From: Geopsychrobacter sp.
Lineage (GTDB): Bacteria > Desulfobacterota > Desulfuromonadia > Desulfuromonadales > Geopsychrobacteraceae
Assembly (NCBI GenBank): GCA_021647445.1
Contig: JAKIUS010000020.1
Coordinates: 1-10,360, forward strand
Length of the DNA: 10,360 nt
Reading direction: 5' to 3'
The notes under the pieces: generated by a model
What the model was told of the DNA's origin: nothing
What the model saw: the letters and a program-made list of their open reading frames with translations, nothing else
The model's database searches: none
Position numbers and translations under genes: made by a program
Shown: positions 1 to 6,763 of the stretch, one piece after another
Layout: every line of letters starts with the position of its first letter
Numbering within the stretch: position 1 is the first letter of the stretch

Positions 1-158
1 GCAAGCAGGGCTATTGGAAAGTCATAAAAAAATCGGGGAACTCGTTCTTCGACGATTCGGTCAACAGAGCGATTATCCGCTCGAAGGATCTGGGGCAACC
101 TCTCCCCTCCGCTGTCACCTTTGACATTGTTTTTAACCTCAAGGATTTACAGAAGTGA
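1..158 (+). CDS. tolA: TolA C-terminal domain (partial, 5' end outside window)
   Basis: Only the last 51 codons are present, read in the frame starting at base 3 and ending with TGA at 156-158. The peptide carries the usual end of the TolA/TonB C-terminal domain: a Ser-Gly-Asn stretch followed by FDDSVNRAI, then a Leu-Pro motif and a hydrophobic FDIVFNL strand. TolA spans the periplasm from the TolQR motor in the inner membrane and contacts TolB and Pal. The stop codon overlaps the tolB ATG by one base (TGATG), so the two are probably translationally coupled. A TonB-type protein has the same fold, but the adjacent tolB makes TolA much more likely. The N-terminal anchor and central helical domain are outside the window. 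Confidence 0.85.
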   Translation, partial: KQGYWKVIKKSGNSFFDDSVNRAIIRSKDLGQPLPSAVTFDIVFNLKDLQK

Positions 159-1453
159 TGAAAAAAACATGCTCTTTTCTGTTGCTGTTCTGCCTCGGTT
201 TTGCGTTTAACTCTCAGGCCATACGCATAGAGATCAGTGCGCCGGGTGAGCAGACCATCCCTCTGGCATTGACGAAATTTTTGCCCATGGGGAGTGCGGA
301 TCAGACCAGTGCAACCGAGATCGATGAGGTGTTGACTGCCGACCTCGATCTCTCGGGCCTGTTCGAGATGGCCGATCGGGCGGCTTTTTTGTCGGATGCC
401 GAAAAATTGGGACTGCACAGCACCCAGGTCGATTTCGATCAGTGGCGTCTGCTCGGGGTTGATGCAGTGGTCAAGGGCGGTTATCGGCTTGAGGGCAATA
501 AGTTGGTGGTTGAGGCGCGACTTTACGGTGTGGTAACCCGGCGCCTGCTGACCGGGCGACGTTATGTCGGTCGCCTTGGCGATGAACGGCGCATGGCCCA
601 CAGTTTTGCCGATCAGATCATGCAGGCATTGACCGGTAAGAAGGGGCCATTTTCAACCAGACTGGCCTATATTTCGACCCGCAGCGGGCGTAAGGAGCTC
701 TACCTGATGGAGGTCGATGGCCATAATTCTGTACGTTTAACCGATCATCGTTCTATCGTTCTCGATCCCGATTTCTCACCTTCGCGCAAGGAGATCATCT
801 ATACCTCCTACAAGAAGGGAAATCCCGATCTCTATCGTAAGGAGATCTACACCGGACGCGAAGCACGTCTTTCCCATCGTCAGGGCTTAAATACCGGCGG
901 TCGTTATCGGGCTGATGGCGGTGAGCTGGTCGTCACCCTCTCCATGGGGAATAATTCGGATATCTATCTGCTCGGTACCGATGGGACCATCCACAAGCGT
1001 CTGACCACCCATTGGGGCATTGATGTTGCGCCTAGTTGGAGTCCCGCTGGCGATAAAATAGCCTTTATCTCTGATCGGCGCGGTAATCCGCATATCTTCA
1101 TTGTCGATATAGATAGCCTTAAGATAGAGCGGCTGACCTTTGCCGGTAAATACAATGCGACACCCGATTGGAGCCCGACCGGCGACTGGATTGTCTTTAC
1201 CCGGCGCACCGAAGGACAGTTCGATATCTTTCTGATTCGACCAGATGGCAGCGGCGAGCATCGTTTGACCTTTGCCCCGGGGACCAAGGAGCATCCGCGA
1301 TTCAGCCCTGATGGCCGTTTTCTGGTCTATTCCCTCGATTTGAAGGGTGAAAAATCGATCCACGTAATGCGCATTGACGGCACCGGTGATCGTCGTCTTT
1401 CGGCTCCTGGCGGTAACGATACCCATCCCGCCTGGTCGGGTTATTGGCAGTAG
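158..1453 (+). CDS. tolB: Tol-Pal system protein TolB, periplasmic beta-propeller
   Basis: This is a 431-residue protein, the usual TolB length. It begins with a Sec signal peptide: MKK, a hydrophobic core, and probable cleavage after SQA near residue 20. Residues of about 22-160 form the N-terminal alpha/beta domain. From about 165 on there is a beta-propeller made of PD40/TolB repeats, seen as recurring FSP/WSP-x-G units: DPDFSPSRKEI, SWSPAGDKIAF, DWSPTGDWIVF, RFSPDGRFLVY and a closing HPAWSGYW. TolB is periplasmic and binds Pal; TolA and the proton-driven TolQR motor regulate that binding. A GTG one codon earlier (155) is also open, but the ATG at 158 gives the classical one-base overlap with the tolA stop and is preferred. 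A hairpin terminator follows the gene. Confidence 0.97.
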   Translation: MKKTCSFLLLFCLGFAFNSQAIRIEISAPGEQTIPLALTKFLPMGSADQTSATEIDEVLTADLDLSGLFEMADRAAFLSDAEKLGLHSTQVDFDQWRLLGVDAVVKGGYRLEGNKLVVEARLYGVVTRRLLTGRRYVGRLGDERRMAHSFADQIMQALTGKKGPFSTRLAYISTRSGRKELYLMEVDGHNSVRLTDHRSIVLDPDFSPSRKEIIYTSYKKGNPDLYRKEIYTGREARLSHRQGLNTGGRYRADGGELVVTLSMGNNSDIYLLGTDGTIHKRLTTHWGIDVAPSWSPAGDKIAFISDRRGNPHIFIVDIDSLKIERLTFAGKYNATPDWSPTGDWIVFTRRTEGQFDIFLIRPDGSGEHRLTFAPGTKEHPRFSPDGRFLVYSLDLKGEKSIHVMRIDGTGDRRLSAPGGNDTHPAWSGYWQ

Positions 1454-1505
1454 TCACAAGGCCAAATGGTATACGCTAAACTTCTCGGTTGGTGAGTAGG
1501 GGAGA

Positions 1506-1540
1506 AAAAGCAACCTGAGCCTGCTACGGCTGTTGTTTTT
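1506..1540 (+). terminator. Hairpin terminator after tolB
   Basis: The outer arms aaaagcaac (1506-1514) and gttgttttt (1532-1540) pair over 9 bp with one G-U. Inside them agcc (1518-1521) pairs with ggct (1528-1531). The 3' arm runs into a row of five T, as in an A/U-flanked intrinsic terminator. The hairpin lies about 50 bases after the tolB stop and directly before the presumed pal promoter. This suggests that pal does not depend only on transcription from tolA-tolB. Confidence 0.6.
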
Positions 1541-1560
1541 CGCTGGGCTTTTTGTATAAT
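1533..1560 (+). promoter_or_regulatory. Putative sigma70-type promoter for pal
   Basis: A perfect TATAAT -10 hexamer lies at 1555-1560. A weaker -35-like TTGTTT lies at 1533-1538, with a 16-base spacer. The -35 overlaps the 3' arm of the terminator after tolB, so terminator and promoter appear to be compactly arranged. The start site would fall about 70 bases before the pal ATG. Evidence is by consensus match only. Confidence 0.5.
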
Positions 1561-1635
1561 GGGGCGAATTACCTAGAAATCTTTTGTCGTTAAGTCGGCA
1601 ATCATCGTTCGCGTTTGCGAAAGGAGTGGTTGATC

Positions 1636-2190
1636 ATGCAACTGAAACCGGTGTTTAAATTAACTCTACTGCTAGCTATGGTATTGCTGCTGGCTGTGGG
1701 TTGTGCAAAAAAACCGAAGGCTGATGAAGCAAATCAGGTCGGTCAAACCGATATGCAACAAGAGCAGGTTGCAGATGTCAATGAGCAGGCCGTAACCGAG
1801 CAGGGTAATGGCCTGTCTCAGGATCAGTCGGCCATGTCTTCAACGATCTCTTCAGCAGTCTCTTCTTTGCAGCGCATCCATTTTGAATATGACCAGTATG
1901 TGTTGACTGCCGCCGCACGCGCAACCCTGAAGGATAATGCTGATTATATTAACGCCAAGGGTGTGAGTATCCGCATTGAGGGCCACTGTGATGAGCGTGG
2001 TTCCGACGAGTACAACCTGGCCCTCGGCGAGAAACGCGCTTTGGCTGTTAAAAATTATCTGACCTCAATGGGCGTACCTGCTGAGCGGATGAGTATTATC
2101 AGCTACGGTGAAGAGATTCCTCTGGTCATGGCCAACACCGAAGAGGCCTGGGCTCAGAATCGTCGCGCCGAGTTTAAAGAACTCAACTGA
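1636..2190 (+). CDS. pal: Peptidoglycan-associated lipoprotein Pal
   Basis: This is a 184-residue outer-membrane lipoprotein. A hydrophobic signal sequence ends in the lipobox LAVGC with Cys23, the predicted lipidated residue. A Gln/Ser-rich linker follows to about residue 75. The OmpA-like peptidoglycan-binding domain occupies about 80-184, with IHFEYD, the strand RIEGHCDERGSDEYN, the LGEKRA helix start, and NRRAEF near the end. These contain the Asp and Arg that hold meso-diaminopimelate in this family. Pal tethers the outer membrane to the wall and is mobilised by TolB/TolA during division. The start at 1636 has AAGGAG (1621-1626) nine bases upstream; a longer reading from TTG 1615 would place that ribosome site inside the coding region and is rejected. 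Confidence 0.96.
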   Translation: MQLKPVFKLTLLLAMVLLLAVGCAKKPKADEANQVGQTDMQQEQVADVNEQAVTEQGNGLSQDQSAMSSTISSAVSSLQRIHFEYDQYVLTAAARATLKDNADYINAKGVSIRIEGHCDERGSDEYNLALGEKRALAVKNYLTSMGVPAERMSIISYGEEIPLVMANTEEAWAQNRRAEFKELN

Positions 2191-2209
2191 AAAGATTGAA
2201 CATTTCAGT

Positions 2210-2245
2210 AAAAAGGTCGTACCTGATATTGGTGCGGCCTTTTTA
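2210..2245 (+). terminator. Intrinsic terminator after pal
   Basis: The arms aaaaaggtcgtacc (2210-2223) and ggtgcggccttttt (2231-2244) pair over 14 bp with two G-U pairs around a 7-base loop, and the 3' arm ends in a T run. This is a textbook rho-independent terminator, 19 bases after the pal stop. It leaves cpoB with either readthrough or its own promoter. I see no convincing promoter in the 27 bases left before cpoB. Confidence 0.85.
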
Positions 2246-2271
2246 TATTCGGGAATGAGAAAGGGAATTCG

Positions 2272-3066
2272 ATGAAGCGGCTACTCGCTCTTGCTTGTCT
2301 GCTTCTGCTGTTGGTCGGTTGTCTGCCGCCAGCTCAGTCGCAGCTCAAAGTGGAAAATGATCTTGAAGAGATGAAGCGTCATTTGGCTCGTCTTGAACAG
2401 GGGAGTAACGATGGTGGCAGTCAGTCGCGTCGTCAACTTGAAACCCTCGGCAGGCAGGTTGCGGAACTGCAGTCGGGACTCGATACGCTGCGCGTTGAGT
2501 TTCAGTCGATTAATGGCCGCCTCGATGACCTCGGGCGTTCCAACCAGCAGGCCACTGCGGATATGGCCCTGGTGCGTGATGATCTGTCGATGCAGGTTTC
2601 GGTGCTCGGTGAGCGTTTAATGACTCTTGAAACGAAGCCGGTTCCAGAACCGCCGAAACCTGCTCCAACTCCGGTTGTCACCAAGCCCCTAGTCAAGGTC
2701 AGCCCCGAAGCGCTTTATCAGTCGGCATTGGATAAAATCTTGAAAGGAACCGATTTTGCTGGTGGTCGGGCTGAGCTTAAGGCGTTTATCCAGCAATATC
2801 CGCAGCATGATCTTGTCGTAAATGCTCAGTATTGGATAGGCGAGGCCTTTTACGGCGAGAAAAAATATGAGAATGCGATTCTGCAGTTTCAGGATGTGAT
2901 TCAGAAATACAGTGATCATCCCAAGGTCGCCGCCGCGCTTTTGAAGCAAGGTAAGGCCTTTGCCGCTTTGGGTGATAAGGGTAATGCTGTAACGACTTGG
3001 AAATCATTGATTAAGACCTTTCCGCTCTCCCCCGAAGCAAAAAAGGCCAAACAGTTACTCAAGTAG
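2272..3066 (+). CDS. cpoB: Cell division coordinator CpoB / Tol-Pal protein YbgF, lipoprotein form
   Basis: This is a 264-residue protein. A signal sequence with lipobox LVGC places the lipid on Cys17; Leu at +2 gives no inner-membrane retention signal. Residues of about 22-122 form a heptad-like coiled coil, the trimerisation region of YbgF. A Pro-rich linker follows (about 126-143). Residues 144-264 hold the TPR domain, recognisable from ALYQSALD, AQYWIGEAFYGEKKYENAI and KQGKAFAALGDKGNAV. CpoB links Tol-Pal action with septal peptidoglycan synthesis by PBP1B/LpoB in E. coli; that partner role is known for the family and only inferred here. E. coli CpoB is a soluble periplasmic protein, so the lipobox is a difference. 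A purine-rich AAGGGA (2261-2266) precedes the ATG. Confidence 0.92.
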   Translation: MKRLLALACLLLLLVGCLPPAQSQLKVENDLEEMKRHLARLEQGSNDGGSQSRRQLETLGRQVAELQSGLDTLRVEFQSINGRLDDLGRSNQQATADMALVRDDLSMQVSVLGERLMTLETKPVPEPPKPAPTPVVTKPLVKVSPEALYQSALDKILKGTDFAGGRAELKAFIQQYPQHDLVVNAQYWIGEAFYGEKKYENAILQFQDVIQKYSDHPKVAAALLKQGKAFAALGDKGNAVTTWKSLIKTFPLSPEAKKAKQLLK

Positions 3067-3090
3067 ATATTCCTTTTCAGGTACAATTGA

Positions 3091-3132
3091 AGAGAGAGGC
3101 CCCTGTTGCCTAAGGCACGGGGGCCTCTCTCT
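3091..3132 (+). terminator. Strong hairpin after cpoB, probable end of Tol-Pal transcripts
   Basis: A perfect 13-bp stem is formed by agagagaggcccc (3091-3103) and ggggcctctctct (3120-3132). A smaller tgcc/ggca pairing sits inside the loop. The hairpin starts 24 bases after the cpoB stop. No T tract follows (gtaatatcc), so it is not a classical intrinsic terminator. It may act as an mRNA-stabilising 3' hairpin or need a factor for termination. Confidence 0.6.
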
Positions 3133-3169
3133 GTAATATCCAGGCAGACCTGTTCGGGGATTTTAGCGG

Positions 3170-3175
3170 TATAAT
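3170..3175 (+). promoter_or_regulatory. Possible -10 element upstream of the 3255 gene
   Basis: A perfect TATAAT occurs 79 bases before the ATG at 3255 and downstream of the cpoB hairpin, a sensible place for a new promoter. No good -35 hexamer is present at the usual distance (GACCTG at 17-base spacing is poor), so either an activator is needed or this is a chance match. Confidence 0.3.
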
Positions 3176-3254
3176 GGATTGTCGCTCTTTCTTTGATCAG
3201 AGGCTGGTGATGTTCGTTTGCGTTTGAAGAGAAAGTTCATGCAAGGATAAGTCG

Positions 3255-4031
3255 ATGGATGCAGCACAACTCTCAGAATTTGTAGATGAATTTAATTATA
3301 TCCTGGGCAAGATCAGCAAATATCAGAAAAATAATCAGTACGTCTATCTGCGCGCATTCGACAGTTGGATGGGAAGTTATAATGCCGCTGTTGAACGCTT
3401 AAATGCGGATAAAACCCTGACTGTTCCCCTCTTTAAACTGCGGCCCGATGATTATTCACCGACTGGAAAATCGATCAATAAGGCAAGTGTCGTAAAATTT
3501 ATCAAGTCGATCAATCATCAGGTTCTGCGCTTAGAGGAGAAGATTGATGAGCTACACGAAGCCGCGGCCTTACAGCTCGCGGTCCCCCATCCATTGACTG
3601 TCTTTTTCACGCGCGACAATGAGGGACAGCCTCTCGATCCCCCGGCTGACGAGCAACGGGTCGTTGTTGTCGTGCCTGCGACTGCAGAGGGGCGGTTGCT
3701 GTTTCATCAGGGCATTCAACCGGTTCTTGAATCTCAGGGGTTTTCCTGCTTCAATCTGGAGTGTTCGATGCTGGATGATGTCGGGCTCAGCGAACTCTGC
3801 CGGGAGCCCTATGCCTGCCGATTGGCAATTTTCGATCTGTGCGGGCAATCCGCCAAGGTGATGCTGGCCTTGGGATTGGCCTATGGTATCGGTAAGCCGG
3901 TGATCATGCTTCATCCACAGCATGAAGCGCCCCTCGGTACGCTACAGAATATTGACACCCTTGGTTATGGTGATAACGCCGATATCAAATCGATGCTGAC
4001 CCTTAGTCTGCAGTCGAACTTTAGGGACTAA
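3255..4031 (+). CDS. Unrecognised protein with a TIR-like / nucleoside deoxyribosyltransferase-like C-terminal domain lacking the catalytic Glu
   Basis: This 258-residue soluble protein has no signal or membrane segment. Residues 1-105 are mostly helical-looking and charged, with a possible short coiled coil at 88-105; I do not recognise this part. Residues 134-250 look like the Rossmann-type fold shared by TIR-like and nucleoside 2-deoxyribosyltransferase-like proteins: the strand RVVVVVPAT, a helix ending in ESQGFSCF, then LAIFDLCGQSAKV and LGLAYGIGKPVIML. In active relatives the last segment reads roughly DLTGRNPNVFYELGxAxxxGKPVI, and the Glu is catalytic; here that position is Ala205. The fold assignment is from motif pattern only. 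AAGGA at 3243-3247 supports the start. A thioesterase gene follows 33 bases later, probably in one operon. Catalytic activity seems unlikely; a binding or structural role is a guess. Confidence 0.7.
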   Translation: MDAAQLSEFVDEFNYILGKISKYQKNNQYVYLRAFDSWMGSYNAAVERLNADKTLTVPLFKLRPDDYSPTGKSINKASVVKFIKSINHQVLRLEEKIDELHEAAALQLAVPHPLTVFFTRDNEGQPLDPPADEQRVVVVVPATAEGRLLFHQGIQPVLESQGFSCFNLECSMLDDVGLSELCREPYACRLAIFDLCGQSAKVMLALGLAYGIGKPVIMLHPQHEAPLGTLQNIDTLGYGDNADIKSMLTLSLQSNFRD

Positions 4032-4064
4032 AAACTGATGAATGGTTTGCCAGGAGAGACCAGC

Positions 4065-4580
4065 ATGACGTTGAAACCCGCTAAACCCTGCCGAGAATCA
4101 CGGACCACTAAGACTTCGATGGTTCTGCCGCCAGATACCAACAACTACGGCACCATGTTCGGTGGCAAGGTGATGTTTCATATCGATGATATCGCCGCCA
4201 TCGCCGCGACCCGTCATGCCCGCACCTCGGTGGTCACCGCCTCGACCGATTCGGTCGATTTTCTGCATCCGGTCCGTGTTGGTCAGTCGGTCAGCCTTGA
4301 GGCCTTTGTCACCTGGTCCAATCGCACCTCGGTAGAGGTCTTTGTCAAGGTTGTTTCCGAAGATATGCTGAGCGGCGAACGCACCGTCTGCGCCACCTCA
4401 TTTGTGACCTTTGTTTCCATCGATATCAAGGGTCAAAAACAGATGGTTCCAGGGGTGATTCCCGAGACCGAACTGGAAAAGTTTCTGTTTGAAGGCGCAC
4501 CAGAGCGCGCCAAGAAACGCCTGGAGAAGCGCGAGATCTCAAAAGATCTGGCCGTCAGGTTCGGCACCGAGAGTTTTTGA
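4065..4580 (+). CDS. Acyl-CoA thioesterase, hotdog fold (YciA/ACOT7-like)
   Basis: This is a 171-residue cytosolic protein. Residues of about 15-125 form one hotdog domain. Its signature is PPDTNNYGTMFGGKVM at 22-37 followed by HIDD at 39-42. The Asn in the loop and the Asp on the central helix are the usual catalytic region of acyl-CoA thioesterases that hydrolyse acyl-CoA to free acid and CoA. STDSVDFLHPVRVGQSV (60-76) is also typical. The C-terminal tail (about 130-171) is charged and helical. The ATG at 4065 has AGGAG eight bases upstream. An in-frame ATG at 4038 would add nine residues and cannot be excluded. Chain-length preference cannot be read from the sequence. The gene probably shares a transcript with the one before it. 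Confidence 0.9.
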   Translation: MTLKPAKPCRESRTTKTSMVLPPDTNNYGTMFGGKVMFHIDDIAAIAATRHARTSVVTASTDSVDFLHPVRVGQSVSLEAFVTWSNRTSVEVFVKVVSEDMLSGERTVCATSFVTFVSIDIKGQKQMVPGVIPETELEKFLFEGAPERAKKRLEKREISKDLAVRFGTESF

Positions 4581-4669
4581 ACGCGCAGCTTTCCGTTCTG
4601 CAGAAGGGATAAACCCCACAAGGCAGATTGGCGTACAATGAAAGAGACGCAGCGGAAAGGAGTGCGCGG

Positions 4670-5344
4670 ATGAAAAAACATATCCTGCTAAAATCGTTTC
4701 TTATGTTGACCATGATATTGGTCCTTTTTGGGTGTAGCAGGCCGTATAGCTTAAGCCGTTTACCTTCACCCACGGTTGTTCCTTATCAACTGACCCTGGA
4801 TTTTTCTTCGACCCTTAATGACTTGTATTATATCTTTTCTGGTCCGGCATTCACTTACGACCGCTTTCCGGTCAATGCACGCTTGTCGGCCCTGCTCAGA
4901 GGTCAGACCGGACAGCAGTCTTCGCCTACGGCATCAAACCCGGTGGTACTTAAAATCCGCATTGAACAGTTGACGACCGGTTTTGAAGAGATTGGATTTA
5001 ACCCCGTCGAGGGTTCGGTCTTCCCGGTTATGGCTAAATTGACGCCCGGCAGTGGCCAGTTTCTGCTGGCGAGTGGCATCGACGGCACTGGCGGGGATTT
5101 TCCTCTGCCTGAGGCCACCCATAAATCAGCGAATATGAAGGTTTTGTTGCAACTAGAGAGGGCTGGGCAGTTGTTGGCCGAGAAGACGTTGGACGTTGCC
5201 TATACCGAAAGTCATTACTGGTATGATGAGGATAGTGTCTTGGTCGATTATTATCGTTACAGTTACGCGCCGGTTTTAGATGAGATCTATCGCAAGGTGC
5301 TGGCTGAGACCGGGGATTTTGTTGCGCAGGTTTTGGGGCAGTGA
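4670..5344 (+). CDS. Unrecognised lipoprotein
   Basis: This is a 224-residue predicted lipoprotein. MKKH plus a hydrophobic stretch leads to the lipobox LFGC with Cys22; Ser at +2 suggests outer-membrane sorting. The mature part has no motif I can name. It contains alternating hydrophobic strands, for example VVLKIRIEQL near 100 and a Gln/Leu strand MKVLLQLERAGQ near 160-170. An aromatic cluster ESHYWYDEDSVLVDYYRY lies near residue 185, and the C-terminal helix ends at Gln. The general layout resembles small YajG- or PqiC-like auxiliary lipoproteins, but I cannot support membership in either. The start at 4670 has AAAGGAG (4656-4662) seven bases upstream; the longer frame from TTG 4628 is rejected. 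It lies 89 bases after the thioesterase. Confidence 0.8.
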   Translation: MKKHILLKSFLMLTMILVLFGCSRPYSLSRLPSPTVVPYQLTLDFSSTLNDLYYIFSGPAFTYDRFPVNARLSALLRGQTGQQSSPTASNPVVLKIRIEQLTTGFEEIGFNPVEGSVFPVMAKLTPGSGQFLLASGIDGTGGDFPLPEATHKSANMKVLLQLERAGQLLAEKTLDVAYTESHYWYDEDSVLVDYYRYSYAPVLDEIYRKVLAETGDFVAQVLGQ

Positions 5345-5360
5345 CCTAAGGAGGCTGTTG

Positions 5361-5384
5361 ATGAGATGGTCTCTTGGAGCTTAA
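5361..5384 (+). other. Seven-codon mini-ORF behind a perfect ribosome binding site
   Basis: AAGGAGG (5348-5354) sits six bases before ATG at 5361, and the frame closes after seven codons (MRWSLGA). It begins directly after the lipoprotein stop, in the convergent gap before the VWA gene. It may be the remnant of a lost downstream gene or a chance match. The rest of the 5345-5395 gap shows no clear terminator for either strand, only a short GAGA-TGG-TCTC hairpin. Confidence 0.2.
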
Positions 5385-5395
5385 TAGTTACAAAA

Positions 5396-6583
5396 TCAAT
5401 TTAATTTTTTACTCAAGAGGCCTATCCCCTCCTCCAGCCCTTCTAGGGTCAGAGGGAACATTCGGCCCTCCATGATCTGTTGAATCATGCCGACCGACTG
5501 GGTGAAGTTCCACCAGCCCTGTGGGGTTGGGTTGAGCCAGATCGCATTCTTGTAGGCTTCAAGCAGGCGTTGCCCCCAGACATAGCCCGCCTCGTCATTC
5601 ATGTGTTCGACGCTGCCGCCGACCATGGAAATCTCATAAGGGCTCATGGCCGCATCGCCGACGAAGATCAATTTGTAGTCGGGGCCATAGGTGTGGATCA
5701 GTTCCCAGAGATCGAGTCGCTCAGCCCGGTAACGCTGGTTGTCGCGCCAAACGCTTTCGTAAACAAAATTGTGAAAATAGAAAAATTCCAGTTGCTTGAA
5801 TTCGGCTCGCGCGGCCGAGAAGAGCTCTTCGCAGATCTTGATATGCTCATCCATCGAGCCGCCGACGTCGAAGAAGAGTAGGACCTTGATCTTGTTATGC
5901 AGCTTCGGAACCAGCTTCAGATCCAGATAGCCGGCGTTGTTGGCCGTAGCGCGGATGGTGTCAGGAAGATCGAGAACTTCCGGCGCGCCTTCACGCGCGA
6001 AGTGACGCAAGCGGCGTAATGCGACTTTGATATTGCGCGTACCCAGCTCAACCGAACCATCCAGGTTTTTGAATTCACGCTTATCCCAGACCTTGACCGC
6101 CCGCCGATGGCGGGACTCTTCCTGGCCGATCCTGATACCTTCAGGATTGTACCCATAAGCACCAAAGGGCGATCGCCCACCAGTGCCGATCCATTTACTG
6201 CCACCCTGATGACGCTCTTTCTGCTCAGCCAGCCGTTGCTTTAAGGTCTCCATCAGTTTTTCGAAACCGCCGAGAGCTTCGATTTCGGCCTTCTCCTCTT
6301 CGGAGAGGGTCAGTTCCGCGATCTTACGCAGCCATTCCTCGGGAATGTGGGTTTCTAATTCTTCACCAAGGCTGGTCACTCCTTCAAAGTATTGGGCAAA
6401 GACCCGGTCGAACTTGTCGAAGTGGGTTTCATCCTTGACCAGACAGAGCCGCGCCAGATAGTAGAAATCTTCCACGCTGCCCCAGACTACCTGTTTGTCG
6501 AGAGCTTCGAGAAGACTCAAATACTCGCGGATGGAGACCGGAACCTTAGCCTGTTTCAGTTGTAAAAAAAAATCGACCAGCAT
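5396..6583 (-). CDS. VWA domain protein, CoxE-like
   Basis: This 395-residue cytosolic protein starts from the ATG at 6583 (MLVDFFLQLKQAKVPVSIREY), which matches how this family usually begins. Residues 1-130 are helical and acidic, with a Lys/Glu-rich helix at 95-125. A Gly-rich linker follows at about 127-155. The von Willebrand A domain is at about 230-375. Its metal site shows DVGGS at 239-243 instead of the usual DxSxS, and a later VGDAAMSPYE with Asp310. The DxGGS variant is what I expect for this subfamily. CoxE/VWA proteins pair with MoxR AAA+ ATPases to remodel or load cofactors into target complexes; the target here is unknown. An in-frame ATG at 6670 would add 29 residues of unlikely composition with no spaced ribosome site. 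Confidence 0.88.
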   Translation of the reverse strand: MLVDFFLQLKQAKVPVSIREYLSLLEALDKQVVWGSVEDFYYLARLCLVKDETHFDKFDRVFAQYFEGVTSLGEELETHIPEEWLRKIAELTLSEEEKAEIEALGGFEKLMETLKQRLAEQKERHQGGSKWIGTGGRSPFGAYGYNPEGIRIGQEESRHRRAVKVWDKREFKNLDGSVELGTRNIKVALRRLRHFAREGAPEVLDLPDTIRATANNAGYLDLKLVPKLHNKIKVLLFFDVGGSMDEHIKICEELFSAARAEFKQLEFFYFHNFVYESVWRDNQRYRAERLDLWELIHTYGPDYKLIFVGDAAMSPYEISMVGGSVEHMNDEAGYVWGQRLLEAYKNAIWLNPTPQGWWNFTQSVGMIQQIMEGRMFPLTLEGLEEGIGLLSKKLN

Positions 6584-6763
6584 TGGTGTGACGCTTTCAC
6601 TAAAATCGGGGAGATGATCCAGAGGGTGATAAACGTATAAAGGTAAGGGAAATAATAAGAGTTCACCCATCTCTTTAATCTGACAAAGCTTTTAAGAGAT
6701 CTCAGGTTTATTATTCATCGCGTCTGGATACTAAACTCATCTGTTCGGTGAGTTGGATGACAC
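6584..6763. other. AT-rich spacer between the VWA gene and the small ORF
   Basis: This 180-base stretch holds no gene apart from a possible N-terminal extension of the VWA gene up to 6670. A short inverted repeat, aactca (6734-6739) with tgagtt (6749-6754), lies just after the small-ORF stop; it could be a weak terminator for the zeta-like cassette but has no T tract. I see no convincing promoter for the VWA gene, although the length and AT-rich content leave room for one. Confidence 0.4.

Noticed and set aside
11..601. 196-residue open frame on the minus strand
   Set aside because: It lies opposite tolA/tolB, which have clear family motifs; no ribosome site or recognisable protein pattern.
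887..1426. 179-residue minus-strand frame opposite tolB
   Set aside because: A shadow of the repeated beta-propeller codons; the real gene is tolB on the plus strand.
3255..4580. TIR-type anti-phage defence system
   Set aside because: The TIR-like protein lacks the catalytic Glu and its neighbours are a thioesterase and Tol-Pal genes; no nuclease, cyclase or other defence partner is visible.
4593..4602. TTCTGCAGAA palindrome between the thioesterase and the lipoprotein gene
   Set aside because: A 10-base perfect palindrome is expected by chance at this scale and has no loop, T tract or paired copy.
6584..6670. Longer VWA protein starting at the ATG at 6670
   Set aside because: The extra 29 residues do not look like the family, and the only purine-rich stretch touches the ATG without spacing; the start at 6583 matches the usual N-terminus.
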